From Paracoccus sp. TOH (GTDB taxonomy: Bacteria; Pseudomonadota; Alphaproteobacteria; Rhodobacterales; Rhodobacteraceae): a stretch of DNA of 64,000 nucleotides. Below are positions 55,391-64,000 of this stretch, piece after piece; the first letter of the stretch is position 1; each line of letters starts with the position of its first letter. The DNA lies in assembly GCF_030388245.1 (NCBI RefSeq), contig NZ_CP098360.1, forward strand, positions 1,696,501-1,760,500, written 5' to 3'. The position numbers and the translations under genes are program-made. Below the pieces are notes generated by a model, which was not told the DNA's origin, searched no databases, and saw only the letters and a program-made list of their open reading frames with translations.

Positions 55391-56170
55391 CTAAGATCTA
55401 AGTATGGTGAGTGCTGTTGTGAAACGCGAACTTTCGGATGAAACGCTTATGTGATTGCGCAAGAGATAACGCCGGAGCAGGGATTCCCGTGTCTCCGCGG
55501 CTTGGAATTGGCCGACCGATTCATTTCCGGAGTTGATCTTTGCCTTTGATTTTATTTCCATCAATTGTCTGTCAATCGGTAAAGACGAAAAGTTACTTCC
55601 TAATCCGTATGCCTTCTCAAATATCTGCCTCAAAGGCTTCGAGCCGAGTATTTGGTACCACTTTGCGTTCTCGCTGATCTCCAATGATGCAATCTGGGGA
55701 AGTTCTCGTTGAGCATTCAGAGTAAGCTCAATCTCTGGATAGCGTTCACCAATATTTTTTTCGAAGGATCGCTCCTCGTACTGCGCAAGAATTGTTTGGA
55801 CTCTTGTGGCGTTGTGCACTTCTGAGTGATTTAAACTCAGGGCTTGGTTCAACTTCAGATAGCGTTTGTCCGAGAGTCTATTCACCAAACTGGATCTGTC
55901 GTCCGGGTTGGATTCGAGCACTTTCTTGATGAAAAATTTGTTATTTATGTCTGCATCCAGACCAAAGGCGCGAAGCGTAACGGTCATTAACCGGTAGTCT
56001 CTGATCAAATCGTCAGCACCCCGAACGTTTGGCATGTGCTCAATGAAATAGTTTCGATCTGCTGTTGTCGAGGTGTCGCGTGAAAAAGCTTCGCGTTGTC
56101 TCGCCATTGTCCGTTCGAGGACTTTCCAGCCGACGTACCCGCCGTTCCCTACTTGGATCGTATACGTCAT
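55391..56170 (-). CDS. DUF1217-family flagellar protein
   Basis: A 259-residue soluble protein of the DUF1217 type found in alphaproteobacterial flagellar clusters: ADRNYFIEHMPNVRGADDLIRDYRLM, LRAFGLDADINNKFFIKKVLESNP and KRYLKLNQALSLN. Function unknown. Its ATG overlaps the flbT stop (ATGA), so it is the last gene of flagellin-flaF-flbT-DUF1217. It is markedly richer in A and T than the metabolic genes of the window. The stop lies 6 bases from the IS3 relic, but the reading frame appears complete. Confidence 0.8.
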   Translation of the reverse strand: MTYTIQVGNGGYVGWKVLERTMARQREAFSRDTSTTADRNYFIEHMPNVRGADDLIRDYRLMTVTLRAFGLDADINNKFFIKKVLESNPDDRSSLVNRLSDKRYLKLNQALSLNHSEVHNATRVQTILAQYEERSFEKNIGERYPEIELTLNAQRELPQIASLEISENAKWYQILGSKPLRQIFEKAYGLGSNFSSLPIDRQLMEIKSKAKINSGNESVGQFQAAETRESLLRRYLLRNHISVSSESSRFTTALTILRS

Positions 56171-56571
56171 GATCTATAAAGCGCTATCAAGTCAGCTTCC
56201 CGAGGAAGAAGAGCTTTCAGGCTTTTCAAAGCGTGGTAGTCCTCCCTGGCGTTCAGGTTTTCGATGGCGCGTGACAGAAGCCCCTTGCTATCATCGTCGG
56301 TGAAAATCTGGGAAAGCCGTTCGATCCCGAAGATGATTTGCCGACGGCCCTCATCAGGGGGGGCGTCACCGGTCAAAATCATCTGGCAGATATAGCAGAG
56401 CCTGGCGACCGGAGAGTTGACTGCATCCGGGTGGATAGCGTCCTTGATACGCAGAATATTTGCGTGTGGCGTCTTGATGGCGATCCTTGCCCGCCGATCC
56501 CCATTCTCGATGACTGCGCCGTTGATCAGCACTCGTTCATGAGGGGCCAGTTTCAGTATGAGTCCCGTCAT
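56167..56571 (-). CDS. flbT: FlbT, post-transcriptional regulator of flagellin
   Basis: A 134-residue protein. MTGLILKLAPHERVLINGAVIENGDRRARI is the typical FlbT start, then ICQMILTGDAPPDEGRRQIIFGIERLSQIF. In Caulobacter, FlbT destabilises flagellin mRNA through its leader; FlaF acts with it. It overlaps both neighbours by four bases (ATGA), forming a compact operon below the flagellin gene. Confidence 0.92.
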   Translation of the reverse strand: MTGLILKLAPHERVLINGAVIENGDRRARIAIKTPHANILRIKDAIHPDAVNSPVARLCYICQMILTGDAPPDEGRRQIIFGIERLSQIFTDDDSKGLLSRAIENLNAREDYHALKSLKALLPREADLIALYRS

Positions 56572-56936
56572 GGCTGCACCTCGCCCCTCAGGCCCTTCAT
56601 CATCCGCAGGTTGATGTCGATGAGAACGTCAGTCGACGCGCTTTCGGCGAGCACTCGATGGCCTTGTCTGATCGAAAAGATCGCGAGAGAGAGCAGGCCG
56701 GCCTTGATCGGGTCTGGCAGGCCGTTGCCGGGTTCCGACAGATCGGCCAAGAGAGTCGTCCAAAGCTCGTTATTGGCGTTCACGGCTTCGATCACCACGC
56801 GCCGATCAACGCATGACGCGGCATGCTGCAGCTGCCGCGTCACGCGGGAAAAGATCAGATACTCGTTATCGCGAGGGGTGCGGATATGCTGCGACTCGAA
56901 GGCGATCTTATTGGTTTTGAAAGGGATGAAGCTCAT
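56568..56936 (-). CDS. flaF: FlaF, flagellin biosynthesis regulator
   Basis: A 122-residue protein of the FlaF family: PRDNEYLIFSRVTRQLQHAAS, NNELWTTLLADLSEPGNGLPDPIKAGLLSLAIFSIRQ. FlaF is needed for flagellin synthesis or secretion in alphaproteobacteria. The spacing from the flagellin stop (60 bases) contains a terminator-like hairpin, so full-length flaF message may be reduced relative to flagellin. It overlaps flbT by four bases. Confidence 0.9.
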   Translation of the reverse strand: MSFIPFKTNKIAFESQHIRTPRDNEYLIFSRVTRQLQHAASCVDRRVVIEAVNANNELWTTLLADLSEPGNGLPDPIKAGLLSLAIFSIRQGHRVLAESASTDVLIDINLRMMKGLRGEVQP

Positions 56937-56964
56937 GCAGGAGGGCCCGTTCTAGGTTATGTGA

Positions 56965-56989
56965 AAGGGCGCCCTGAGGAGGCGCCCTT
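56965..56989 (-). terminator. Hairpin between flagellin and flaF
   Basis: AAGGGCGCC/GGCGCCCTT, a 9-bp stem with a 7-base loop, followed on the minus strand by TTTCAC. It starts 8 bases after the flagellin stop and probably ends or attenuates the abundant flagellin message. Confidence 0.65.
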
Positions 56990-56996
56990 CTTGGTG

Positions 56997-57839
56997 TCAG
57001 CGGAACAGCGACAGGATGGTCTGCGGCGCCTGGTTGGCAATCGACAGCGCCTGGACGCCCAGTTGCTGCTGGGTTTGCAGAGCCTGCAGCCGGGCCGAGG
57101 CTTCCTCCATATCGGCGTCCACCAGGGCGCTCACCCCCAGTTTCAACGAATCCGCAAGCTTGCCCACGAAGGTCGACTGGTCGTTGATGCGCTTGGCTGC
57201 AGTGCCCAGCTTGGCCGAGCCTTCTTTGGCCAGGTTCATCAGCGCCTCGATCTGGCCGATTGCCGTCGCGGCCGTCGTGCTGTTGGTGATCGGCGTGATG
57301 GTGGCGGCATCGATATCGGCCTCGAAATCGACCGAGGCAACGGTGATCGATGTCGCCGCGGTCGCAACGGTCCCCGAGGTCCGATCCAGCGACCCCAGAA
57401 CCGAGAACTGGGTCGCGCCCGGCAGCGGGTTAGTCTTGAGCAGGTTGACGCCGTTCATCTGGGAAGCGTTGATCACACTGGTGATCTGGGCCTTCTTCGC
57501 GACGATGTCGGCCTGAACGGTGGAGAAGTCGTTGGCATCACTACCGGCGCCGAGCGCCAGTTGCTTCATTTCGTCGAGCAGCTCGTAGATCTGATCGGCT
57601 CCGTTGCGCGCGGTCGAAACGACGGCTTCGGCCAGATTCAGGTTGCTCTGAATCGTCTTGAAGCTGTTCTGATCGGTCTCCATCACCTTGGAAATCGACC
57701 AGACTGCCGCGTTATCTTGCGAGTTGGCGACCTTCTTGCCGGTCGAGATCTCGTCCTGGGCCTTCGCCAGATTCGAGTTGATGCCTTTCAGGGTCTGAAG
57801 GGCGACCAGGGCGCTGCTGTTGGTCAGAATGCTGGACAT
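56997..57839 (-). CDS. fliC: Flagellin
   Basis: A 280-residue flagellin, short as in many Rhodobacterales. The conserved N-terminal D0/D1 part (SSILTNSSALVALQTLKGINSNLAKAQDEISTGKKV) and C-terminal part (RLQALQTQQQLGVQALSIANQAPQTILSLFR) flank a small, Thr/Ala-rich variable centre. It polymerises into the filament after export. The ribosome site is GGAGA before the ATG. flaF and flbT downstream likely regulate it. Confidence 0.95.
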   Translation of the reverse strand: MSSILTNSSALVALQTLKGINSNLAKAQDEISTGKKVANSQDNAAVWSISKVMETDQNSFKTIQSNLNLAEAVVSTARNGADQIYELLDEMKQLALGAGSDANDFSTVQADIVAKKAQITSVINASQMNGVNLLKTNPLPGATQFSVLGSLDRTSGTVATAATSITVASVDFEADIDAATITPITNSTTAATAIGQIEALMNLAKEGSAKLGTAAKRINDQSTFVGKLADSLKLGVSALVDADMEEASARLQALQTQQQLGVQALSIANQAPQTILSLFR

Positions 57840-58003
57840 TTTGTCTCCATTTCTTGGGCTGTTTTACCCATGCTGAATATTTTGGCCTTCTGACCTGCGG
57901 GATATTCCCGGTGCTCTTCGTCACCGTTCCGGGTGTATCCGTCAGAGATGAATAAAAACTGAAAGCCTCTGGATCCTCAAGCGGAATGCCTCGAGAATTT
58001 TAT
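57840..58003. promoter_or_regulatory. Flagellin upstream region
   Basis: This 164-base gap should hold the flagellin promoter and its regulated leader. CGGGA-TAT-TCCCG (57898-57910) is a short inverted repeat. I could not match a clear sigma-28 or sigma-54 promoter. Confidence 0.35.
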
Positions 58004-58318
58004 TCAAAACCTTTTCTCCCGGTGCGGAACCGCGAGCCGGCCGAGCTTTTTGCCTTGGTGATCATAGGTATCCAGGTTTCGGGAAATGGCCGTGATTTCG
58101 GCGATCTGACGTTTCGCGGCGGTGATCCCCTCGCGCGCGGCTTCGGCCAGCGCCCGGATCGCCTGCAACGCTTCAGCGCATGCCTCGACGCCGCCCTTCG
58201 GCAAGTTCCCTGCGGCAAGCAATTTCTCGAATCGCTGCATTTTTTCCAAGGCGAGATCGGCCTCGGACGCGATCAGATGTCGCCTCGCCTGATCGAGAAG
58301 AAGTAATGCTTCAGTCAT
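58004..58318 (-). CDS. FlgN-like flagellar chaperone
   Basis: A 104-residue, mostly helical protein (LLLLDQARRHLIASEADLALEKMQRFEKLL, then ALAEAAREGITAAKRQIAEITA). Position and helical pattern fit FlgN-type chaperones, which guard hook-filament junction proteins. Sequence similarity alone is weak. Its start lies 8 bases inside the end of the rod-binding gene, so the two are coupled. Confidence 0.65.
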   Translation of the reverse strand: MTEALLLLDQARRHLIASEADLALEKMQRFEKLLAAGNLPKGGVEACAEALQAIRALAEAAREGITAAKRQIAEITAISRNLDTYDHQGKKLGRLAVPHREKRF

Positions 58319-58562
58319 TTTTCACACCGGTTCCGGAAAGAAAACTCATGTCCATGGTTCGGCTCATGATCTCGGCATAGGCGTCGTTCATGAGGCTGGA
58401 AAATTGCGATTCACCGATGCCGCCACCGAATTCCCCCTGCGATTCGCGCGGCCCGGCATATTTTAACATTTCGGAAAGAAATGCCTGTTCAAGACCATCC
58501 GAAAGTTCTCGCCTTGGGTTTTGGTTGGTCGGGTTGCCGGCGGCGATTGAAGATACATTCAT
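58311..58562 (-). CDS. FlgJ-like rod-binding protein
   Basis: An 83-residue protein with LEQAFLSEMLKYAGPRES and IGESQFSSLMNDAYAEIMSRTM, the pattern of the N-terminal rod-binding domain of FlgJ. The muramidase domain of long FlgJ is absent, as usual in alphaproteobacteria. It caps or scaffolds rod assembly in the periplasm. It is divergent from fliK. Confidence 0.8.
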   Translation of the reverse strand: MNVSSIAAGNPTNQNPRRELSDGLEQAFLSEMLKYAGPRESQGEFGGGIGESQFSSLMNDAYAEIMSRTMDMSFLSGTGVKND

Positions 58563-58688
58563 TTTTTCATCTCCTGTTCATGAAAACTTTCTCGATACCG
58601 GACTTTACGCTGCATGGGTAAATATTTGGTAATCCTGTTGTGGCATGGTCCGATCAGGTCGGGTGTGTGCAGGAAATGAGGAAACCGG

Positions 58689-59819
58689 ATGGAAATCGCG
58701 TGCCAACAGGCTGGCGGCCCTGCGGTCGGCTTGCCGACAGAAACGTACAAAGCGAACGGCCAGGGCGCGGGGGCGTTCGCTGAACTGGTCGATTTGCCTG
58801 CTGCCGAGGAGATTGCGCAGGATGGAGAATTCGAATTGGCTTTGTCGGACCTGCTGGATGCCGATGCGCCAGAGCGGGACGCAGAGGTGGTGACGCCCGG
58901 TCCTCCAGCCGTAGCGATAGCCGAGACCCCTGCGCCTGAGGCGGAAAAGGAACTGGTTCTCGTTGAGACCGATTTTCGTCTCCGCAGGGGCGAGACCAAC
59001 CTGTCCGAGGCGGATTCCGGGGCGGATACGGGCAGACATCCGCATGATGCGGATCCTGCGCAGGGTCAGCCAGTGGAGGAAATGTCCGAAACGGAGAGGC
59101 AGGCTTCGGCAAGGGACGACGCCGGGAAGGCGGGCGATCTTGAGGGCAGGCATCGGTTCGCGGCCGGCGAAACACCGCGCGGCCAGGAGCATGATGCAAA
59201 ATCCAAGGTTCCGGTCCGGGGCGTTGCTGATCAGGGTGCGATTGAGGAATCCGCGCTCGCCGTCCCAGTGTCGGATGATCAGGGACGGCTTGCGGATGGC
59301 GCCGAAAGCCGCCTCGATCCCGGGCTGCCGGATCAGGGAACAGTCAGCGTGTCGCTGCTGAGCGGGCGGCCGCCGCCGGAACCTGCGCATGGTTTGCCGG
59401 ACCGGCATGTCAGGACCGCGGTCGTCGATGCGCAAAATGTCCTGGGCCAGATTTCGGACAAGCTGGCCGAGGGCCAGAAGGATGTTGTCGAGATCACGCT
59501 GTCGCCGGAGGAACTGGGCAAGGTCCGCCTGGTGATCGTGGCGGGGGAAAAGCCCTCGGTCGCGGTCCATGCAGAACGCTTGGAGACCTTCGAGCTGCTC
59601 AGGAGAAATGCCGATGCGCTGCAAAAGGAACTGCGCGAGGCTGGTCTGCCGGGCGCAGACCTCTCCTTCTCGGGCGGGGGCGAGCGGCGCGAGCGACAGG
59701 CAGTCACGATGGGCAGAGGCGCAAATCCGAGTTGCGTTGCCGACACGGCTTTTCTGGCGGCGGGCGCCGCACCCGCGGTCCGACCGGGCATGGCTCGGCA
59801 GATCGACATCAGAATCTAG
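58689..59819 (+). CDS. fliK: FliK, flagellar hook-length control protein
   Basis: A 376-residue protein with a long, acidic, low-complexity N-terminal part and a compact C-terminal domain: VVEITLSPEELGKVRLVIVAGEKPSVAVHAERLETFELL, the Flg_hook fold of FliK. It measures the hook and switches export specificity. GAGGA precedes the ATG. flgD follows within 8 bases. Confidence 0.88.
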   Translation: MEIACQQAGGPAVGLPTETYKANGQGAGAFAELVDLPAAEEIAQDGEFELALSDLLDADAPERDAEVVTPGPPAVAIAETPAPEAEKELVLVETDFRLRRGETNLSEADSGADTGRHPHDADPAQGQPVEEMSETERQASARDDAGKAGDLEGRHRFAAGETPRGQEHDAKSKVPVRGVADQGAIEESALAVPVSDDQGRLADGAESRLDPGLPDQGTVSVSLLSGRPPPEPAHGLPDRHVRTAVVDAQNVLGQISDKLAEGQKDVVEITLSPEELGKVRLVIVAGEKPSVAVHAERLETFELLRRNADALQKELREAGLPGADLSFSGGGERRERQAVTMGRGANPSCVADTAFLAAGAAPAVRPGMARQIDIRI

Positions 59820-59827
59820 GGATGATC

Positions 59828-60493
59828 ATGACCAGCATAACCAATACGTCCGGCCTGGGGTATTCCTCCAGTCAACCGACGCTGCCTTCCGGTACGGCGC
59901 AGGCCGAGGCGGCAAGCCAGTTCGAGACCTTTCTCAAGATGCTGACCACCCAGATCAAGAACCAGGATCCGCTGAACCCGATGGAGGGGACGGAGTTTGC
60001 CGTGCAGCTCGCGACCTTCTCGGGGGTCGAGCAGCAGGTGCAGACCAACCTGCTGCTGAAGCAACTGCTGCAAGGCTCGGGCGGCGGCGAATTGGGCCGG
60101 CTTTCCGACTGGATCGGCCGGGAGGTGCGGACCAGCGCACCGGTCTGGTTCGACCGTTCGCCCCTGACCTTGCAGATCGACGGGGTGGCGAATGCCGAGG
60201 CCATGACGCTGGTCACCCTGGACGAGCAGGGCAACGAGATCCTACGGGAAAGCATCGGCCTGGGATCGGGGGAAGTGGATTGGCAGGGCAAGCGGGCGAA
60301 TGGCGAGCTGCTTCCGGCCGGGCTCTACAGCTTCCGCGTCGAGGCGACGAAAGACGGCGAGGTCCTGTCGACGCGGAATGTCGGGGCCTATACCCGGGTC
60401 ACCGGGGTCGAGCTTGCGGCCGACGGCGCGCGCCTGGTGCTGCTCGGCGGCGGCGTGGCCACGGTGGAAGATATCAGCGCCTTGCGGGAATAG
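59828..60493 (+). CDS. flgD: FlgD, flagellar hook assembly protein
   Basis: A 221-residue hook cap protein. The conserved N-terminus is EAASQFETFLKMLTTQIKNQDPLNPMEGTEFAVQLATFSGVEQQ; the C-terminal part has beta-rich FlgD domains (LPAGLYSFRVEATKDG). I chose the ATG at 59828, which has AGGG 6 bases upstream; an ATG two codons earlier overlaps that site. The usual next gene, flgE, is absent: acs follows. Confidence 0.92.
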   Translation: MTSITNTSGLGYSSSQPTLPSGTAQAEAASQFETFLKMLTTQIKNQDPLNPMEGTEFAVQLATFSGVEQQVQTNLLLKQLLQGSGGGELGRLSDWIGREVRTSAPVWFDRSPLTLQIDGVANAEAMTLVTLDEQGNEILRESIGLGSGEVDWQGKRANGELLPAGLYSFRVEATKDGEVLSTRNVGAYTRVTGVELAADGARLVLLGGGVATVEDISALRE

Positions 60494-60823
60494 GATGCGG
60501 GCTGAGGCGCCGCTGGAGGAGAGCCGGCCCGGTAGGAAGCTCATCGGCCCGATAAACCTGAGGTTGGCCAGGAATGAGGGAGAAGACCGGATTGACTGCG
60601 CAGCGCAGCGATGTGGTTCTGGCGGTTGGGTGTGAAATATTTACAAGATATCCGGATGGTTCGTCAATTTATTCACAAAAATATCCTTTTCAAAAAATGG
60701 TTTACTGAAAACTTGAAATCATATTAACATCCCGGCAATCGGGGCTCCGACGCCCGGTTGCGGCACTTTGAGGAGAGTGCGGGCGCCCGGAACCCACCGC
60801 ATCGCGAGTAAAGGAGGCCCGCC
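60494..60823. other. Intergenic region before acs, AT-rich promoter part
   Basis: The first 140 bases show nothing clear. From about 60640 to 60730 the sequence is strongly AT-rich. GTTTAC (60701-60706) and TATTAA (60723-60728), 16 bases apart, could be the acs promoter and would give a leader of about 90 bases ending in the ribosome site AAAGGAGG. No terminator for flgD was identified. Confidence 0.45.
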
Positions 60824-62779
<1,956 letters not shown>

Positions 62780-62791
62780 CGATCACCGGTC

Positions 62792-62815
62792 GCCGCGGAG
62801 AAACCCATCCGCGGC
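62792..62815 (+). terminator. Hairpin after acs
   Basis: GCCGCGGA/TCCGCGGC, an 8-bp stem with an 8-base loop, 12 bases after the acs stop. CCCCGCGCGGGG follows shortly. No T-run, so termination is plausible but unproven. Confidence 0.45.
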
Positions 62816-62951
62816 ACCACCCGGCCCCCGCGCGGGGACCGAAGCAAAGGGGAGACGCCGCGCCCGGACGATCATCGCCGGGCTCGGCGGAGGAAAGGCC
62901 GCCCACGGGGCGGATACCGGCATCGGGGAAGGGCGCTGCCTTCCGCCCACT

Positions 62952-62972
62952 CTTTCGACCGCGCGTCGAAAG
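62952..62972. repeat. Inverted repeat upstream of the MHS transporter
   Basis: CTTTCGAC/GTCGAAAG form an 8-bp perfect stem with loop CGCGC, 62 bases before the transporter ATG. It could be an operator or a leader hairpin. CATAAT near 63016 resembles a -10 element. Confidence 0.4.
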
Positions 62973-63034
62973 GGCCGTGTCCCTGCATGCCCAGCATCTG
63001 CCAGCCGAAGGTTGGCATAATGGGGAGGAACCAT

Positions 63035-64000
63035 ATGGCCTATAACCAGACGGATATCGCATCGGTGCGCTCTCGCCCGATGACGCGGGAGGAGAAGAAG
63101 GTGATCCTTGCCTCCTCCGCGGGCACCATCTTCGAATGGTATGACTTCTACCTTTACGGCTCGCTCGCGGCAATCATCGGGGCGCAGTTCTTTACCGCCT
63201 TTCCCGAGGCGACGCGCAACGTCTTCGCCCTGCTGGCCTTTGCGGCCGGTTTCATCGTACGTCCCTTCGGCGCGCTGGTCTTCGGCGCCATGGGCGACCT
63301 GATCGGGCGGAAATACACCTTCCTTGCCACGATCCTGATCATGGGCTGCTCGACCTTCCTGGTCGGCTTGCTGCCCAGCTACAACAGTTGGGGCGTCGCC
63401 GCGCCGATCATCCTGATCGCACTGCGCATGGCCCAGGGCCTGGCGCTGGGCGGCGAATATGGCGGCGCCGCCGTCTACGTGGCCGAGCACGCGCCCCAGG
63501 GGCAGCGCGGCTATTTCACCGCTTTCATCCAGACCACCGCCACGCTGGGCCTGCTGCTGTCGCTGATCGTGATCCTGCTGGTGCAGGGCTATGTCAACGG
63601 CAACTGGGAGCCGACGCCGGTTCTGGACGCCGCCGGCCAGGCGGTGCTGAACCCCGACGGCACGGCCAAGATGATCAAGGCCTTCGACCTCTGGGGCTGG
63701 CGGATTCCGTTCCTGGGCTCGATCTTCCTGCTGCTGGTCTCGCTCTATATCCGGCTGCAGATGAACGAGAGCCCGGCCTTCAAGAAGATGAAGGAAGAGG
63801 GCGCGCAGTCCAAGGCTCCGCTGCGCGAGGCCTTCGGCACCTGGAAGAACGGCAAGATTGCGTTGATCGCCCTGCTGGGCCTGACGGCGGGTCAAGCCGT
63901 GGTCTGGTATTCGGGCCAGTTCTACGCGCTGTTCTTCATCCAGAACGTCATCAAGGTCGACAGCTTCTCGTCCAACGTCTTCGTGGCCTGGTCGCTGATC
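63035..64000 (+). CDS. MHS-family metabolite:proton symporter, N-terminal part
   Basis: The first 322 residues of a major facilitator; the rest lies beyond the window. SSAGTIFEWYDFYLYGSLAAIIG is the hallmark of the metabolite:H+ symporter family, with AFAAGFIVRPFGALVFGAMGDLIGRKYTF as the loop motif and MAQGLALGGEYGGAAVYVAEHAP next. About seven membrane segments are included. Located 255 bases after acs, it may import a short-chain acid, but the substrate is not shown. GGGGAGGAACC precedes the ATG. Confidence 0.9.
   Translation, partial: MAYNQTDIASVRSRPMTREEKKVILASSAGTIFEWYDFYLYGSLAAIIGAQFFTAFPEATRNVFALLAFAAGFIVRPFGALVFGAMGDLIGRKYTFLATILIMGCSTFLVGLLPSYNSWGVAAPIILIALRMAQGLALGGEYGGAAVYVAEHAPQGQRGYFTAFIQTTATLGLLLSLIVILLVQGYVNGNWEPTPVLDAAGQAVLNPDGTAKMIKAFDLWGWRIPFLGSIFLLLVSLYIRLQMNESPAFKKMKEEGAQSKAPLREAFGTWKNGKIALIALLGLTAGQAVVWYSGQFYALFFIQNVIKVDSFSSNVFVAWSLI

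Overview
The window is a GC-rich piece of an alphaproteobacterial chromosome, most likely Paracoccus or a close relative in the Rhodobacterales. The basis is the assimilatory nitrate cluster in the Paracoccus order nasT-nasS-nasA-nasB-nasG-nasC, an imuA-imuB-dnaE2 mutagenesis cassette behind an alphaproteobacterial LexA box (GTTC-N7-GTTC), the alphaproteobacterial flagellar regulators FlaF and FlbT, and FNR-type boxes. No rRNA, tRNA or CRISPR array was seen.

Layout. 1-2735: SOS cassette on the minus strand (dnaE2 cut by the window edge, imuB, imuA, LexA box). 2740-8860: two genes of unknown role, the RNA-binding protein Tex, pyridoxal kinase and a MOSC protein. 9094-17748: nitrate assimilation (NasT/NasS sensor, a leader with an ANTAR-type hexaloop hairpin, transporter, nitrite reductase, Rieske ferredoxin, nitrate reductase); nasH is absent. 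17754-19404: alkaline phosphatase with a four-repeat Pho box and a strong 3' hairpin. 19425-23983: a metal-handling cassette (DUF3299-like protein, MacB-like ABC pair with a His-rich loop, DUF2946-like protein, YcnI-PCuAC fusion, SCO1) ended by a good terminator. 24373-26863: p-aminobenzoate synthesis and a convergent IclR regulator. 27127-30687: nadA-nadB-nadC. 30845-43720: a seven-gene glycogen operon glgP-glgB-glgC-glgA-glgX-malQ-pgm. 43750-46514: minus-strand genes for an AhpD-like protein, PhnM, a sirtuin and a small periplasmic protein. 46696-52329: small metal-binding protein, DMT transporter, lepA, a pair of envelope proteins, and a DksA-like regulator flanked by two paralogous entericidin-like lipoproteins.

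52330-55390 is an insertion-sequence graveyard: two decayed IS5-type transposases with matching 5' ends, one nearly complete IS427-like IS5 element with both inverted repeats and a TA duplication, a fragment of another transposase and an IS3 relic. One intact esterase gene survives inside it. Next comes a small flagellar block (flagellin-flaF-flbT-DUF1217, a rod-binding/chaperone pair, and divergent fliK-flgD), then acetyl-CoA synthetase and the start of an MHS-family transporter running off the end.

The genes fall into independent metabolic units with visible control sites: LexA for SOS, PhoB for phoA, candidate FNR-type boxes for dksA and the AhpD-like gene, a candidate NasT RNA target for nasA, and a LacI-like operator before the glycogen operon. 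The least understood parts are the metal cassette at 19.4-23.9 kb, the paired envelope proteins at 49.8-50.7 kb, and the leader RNA before nasA.
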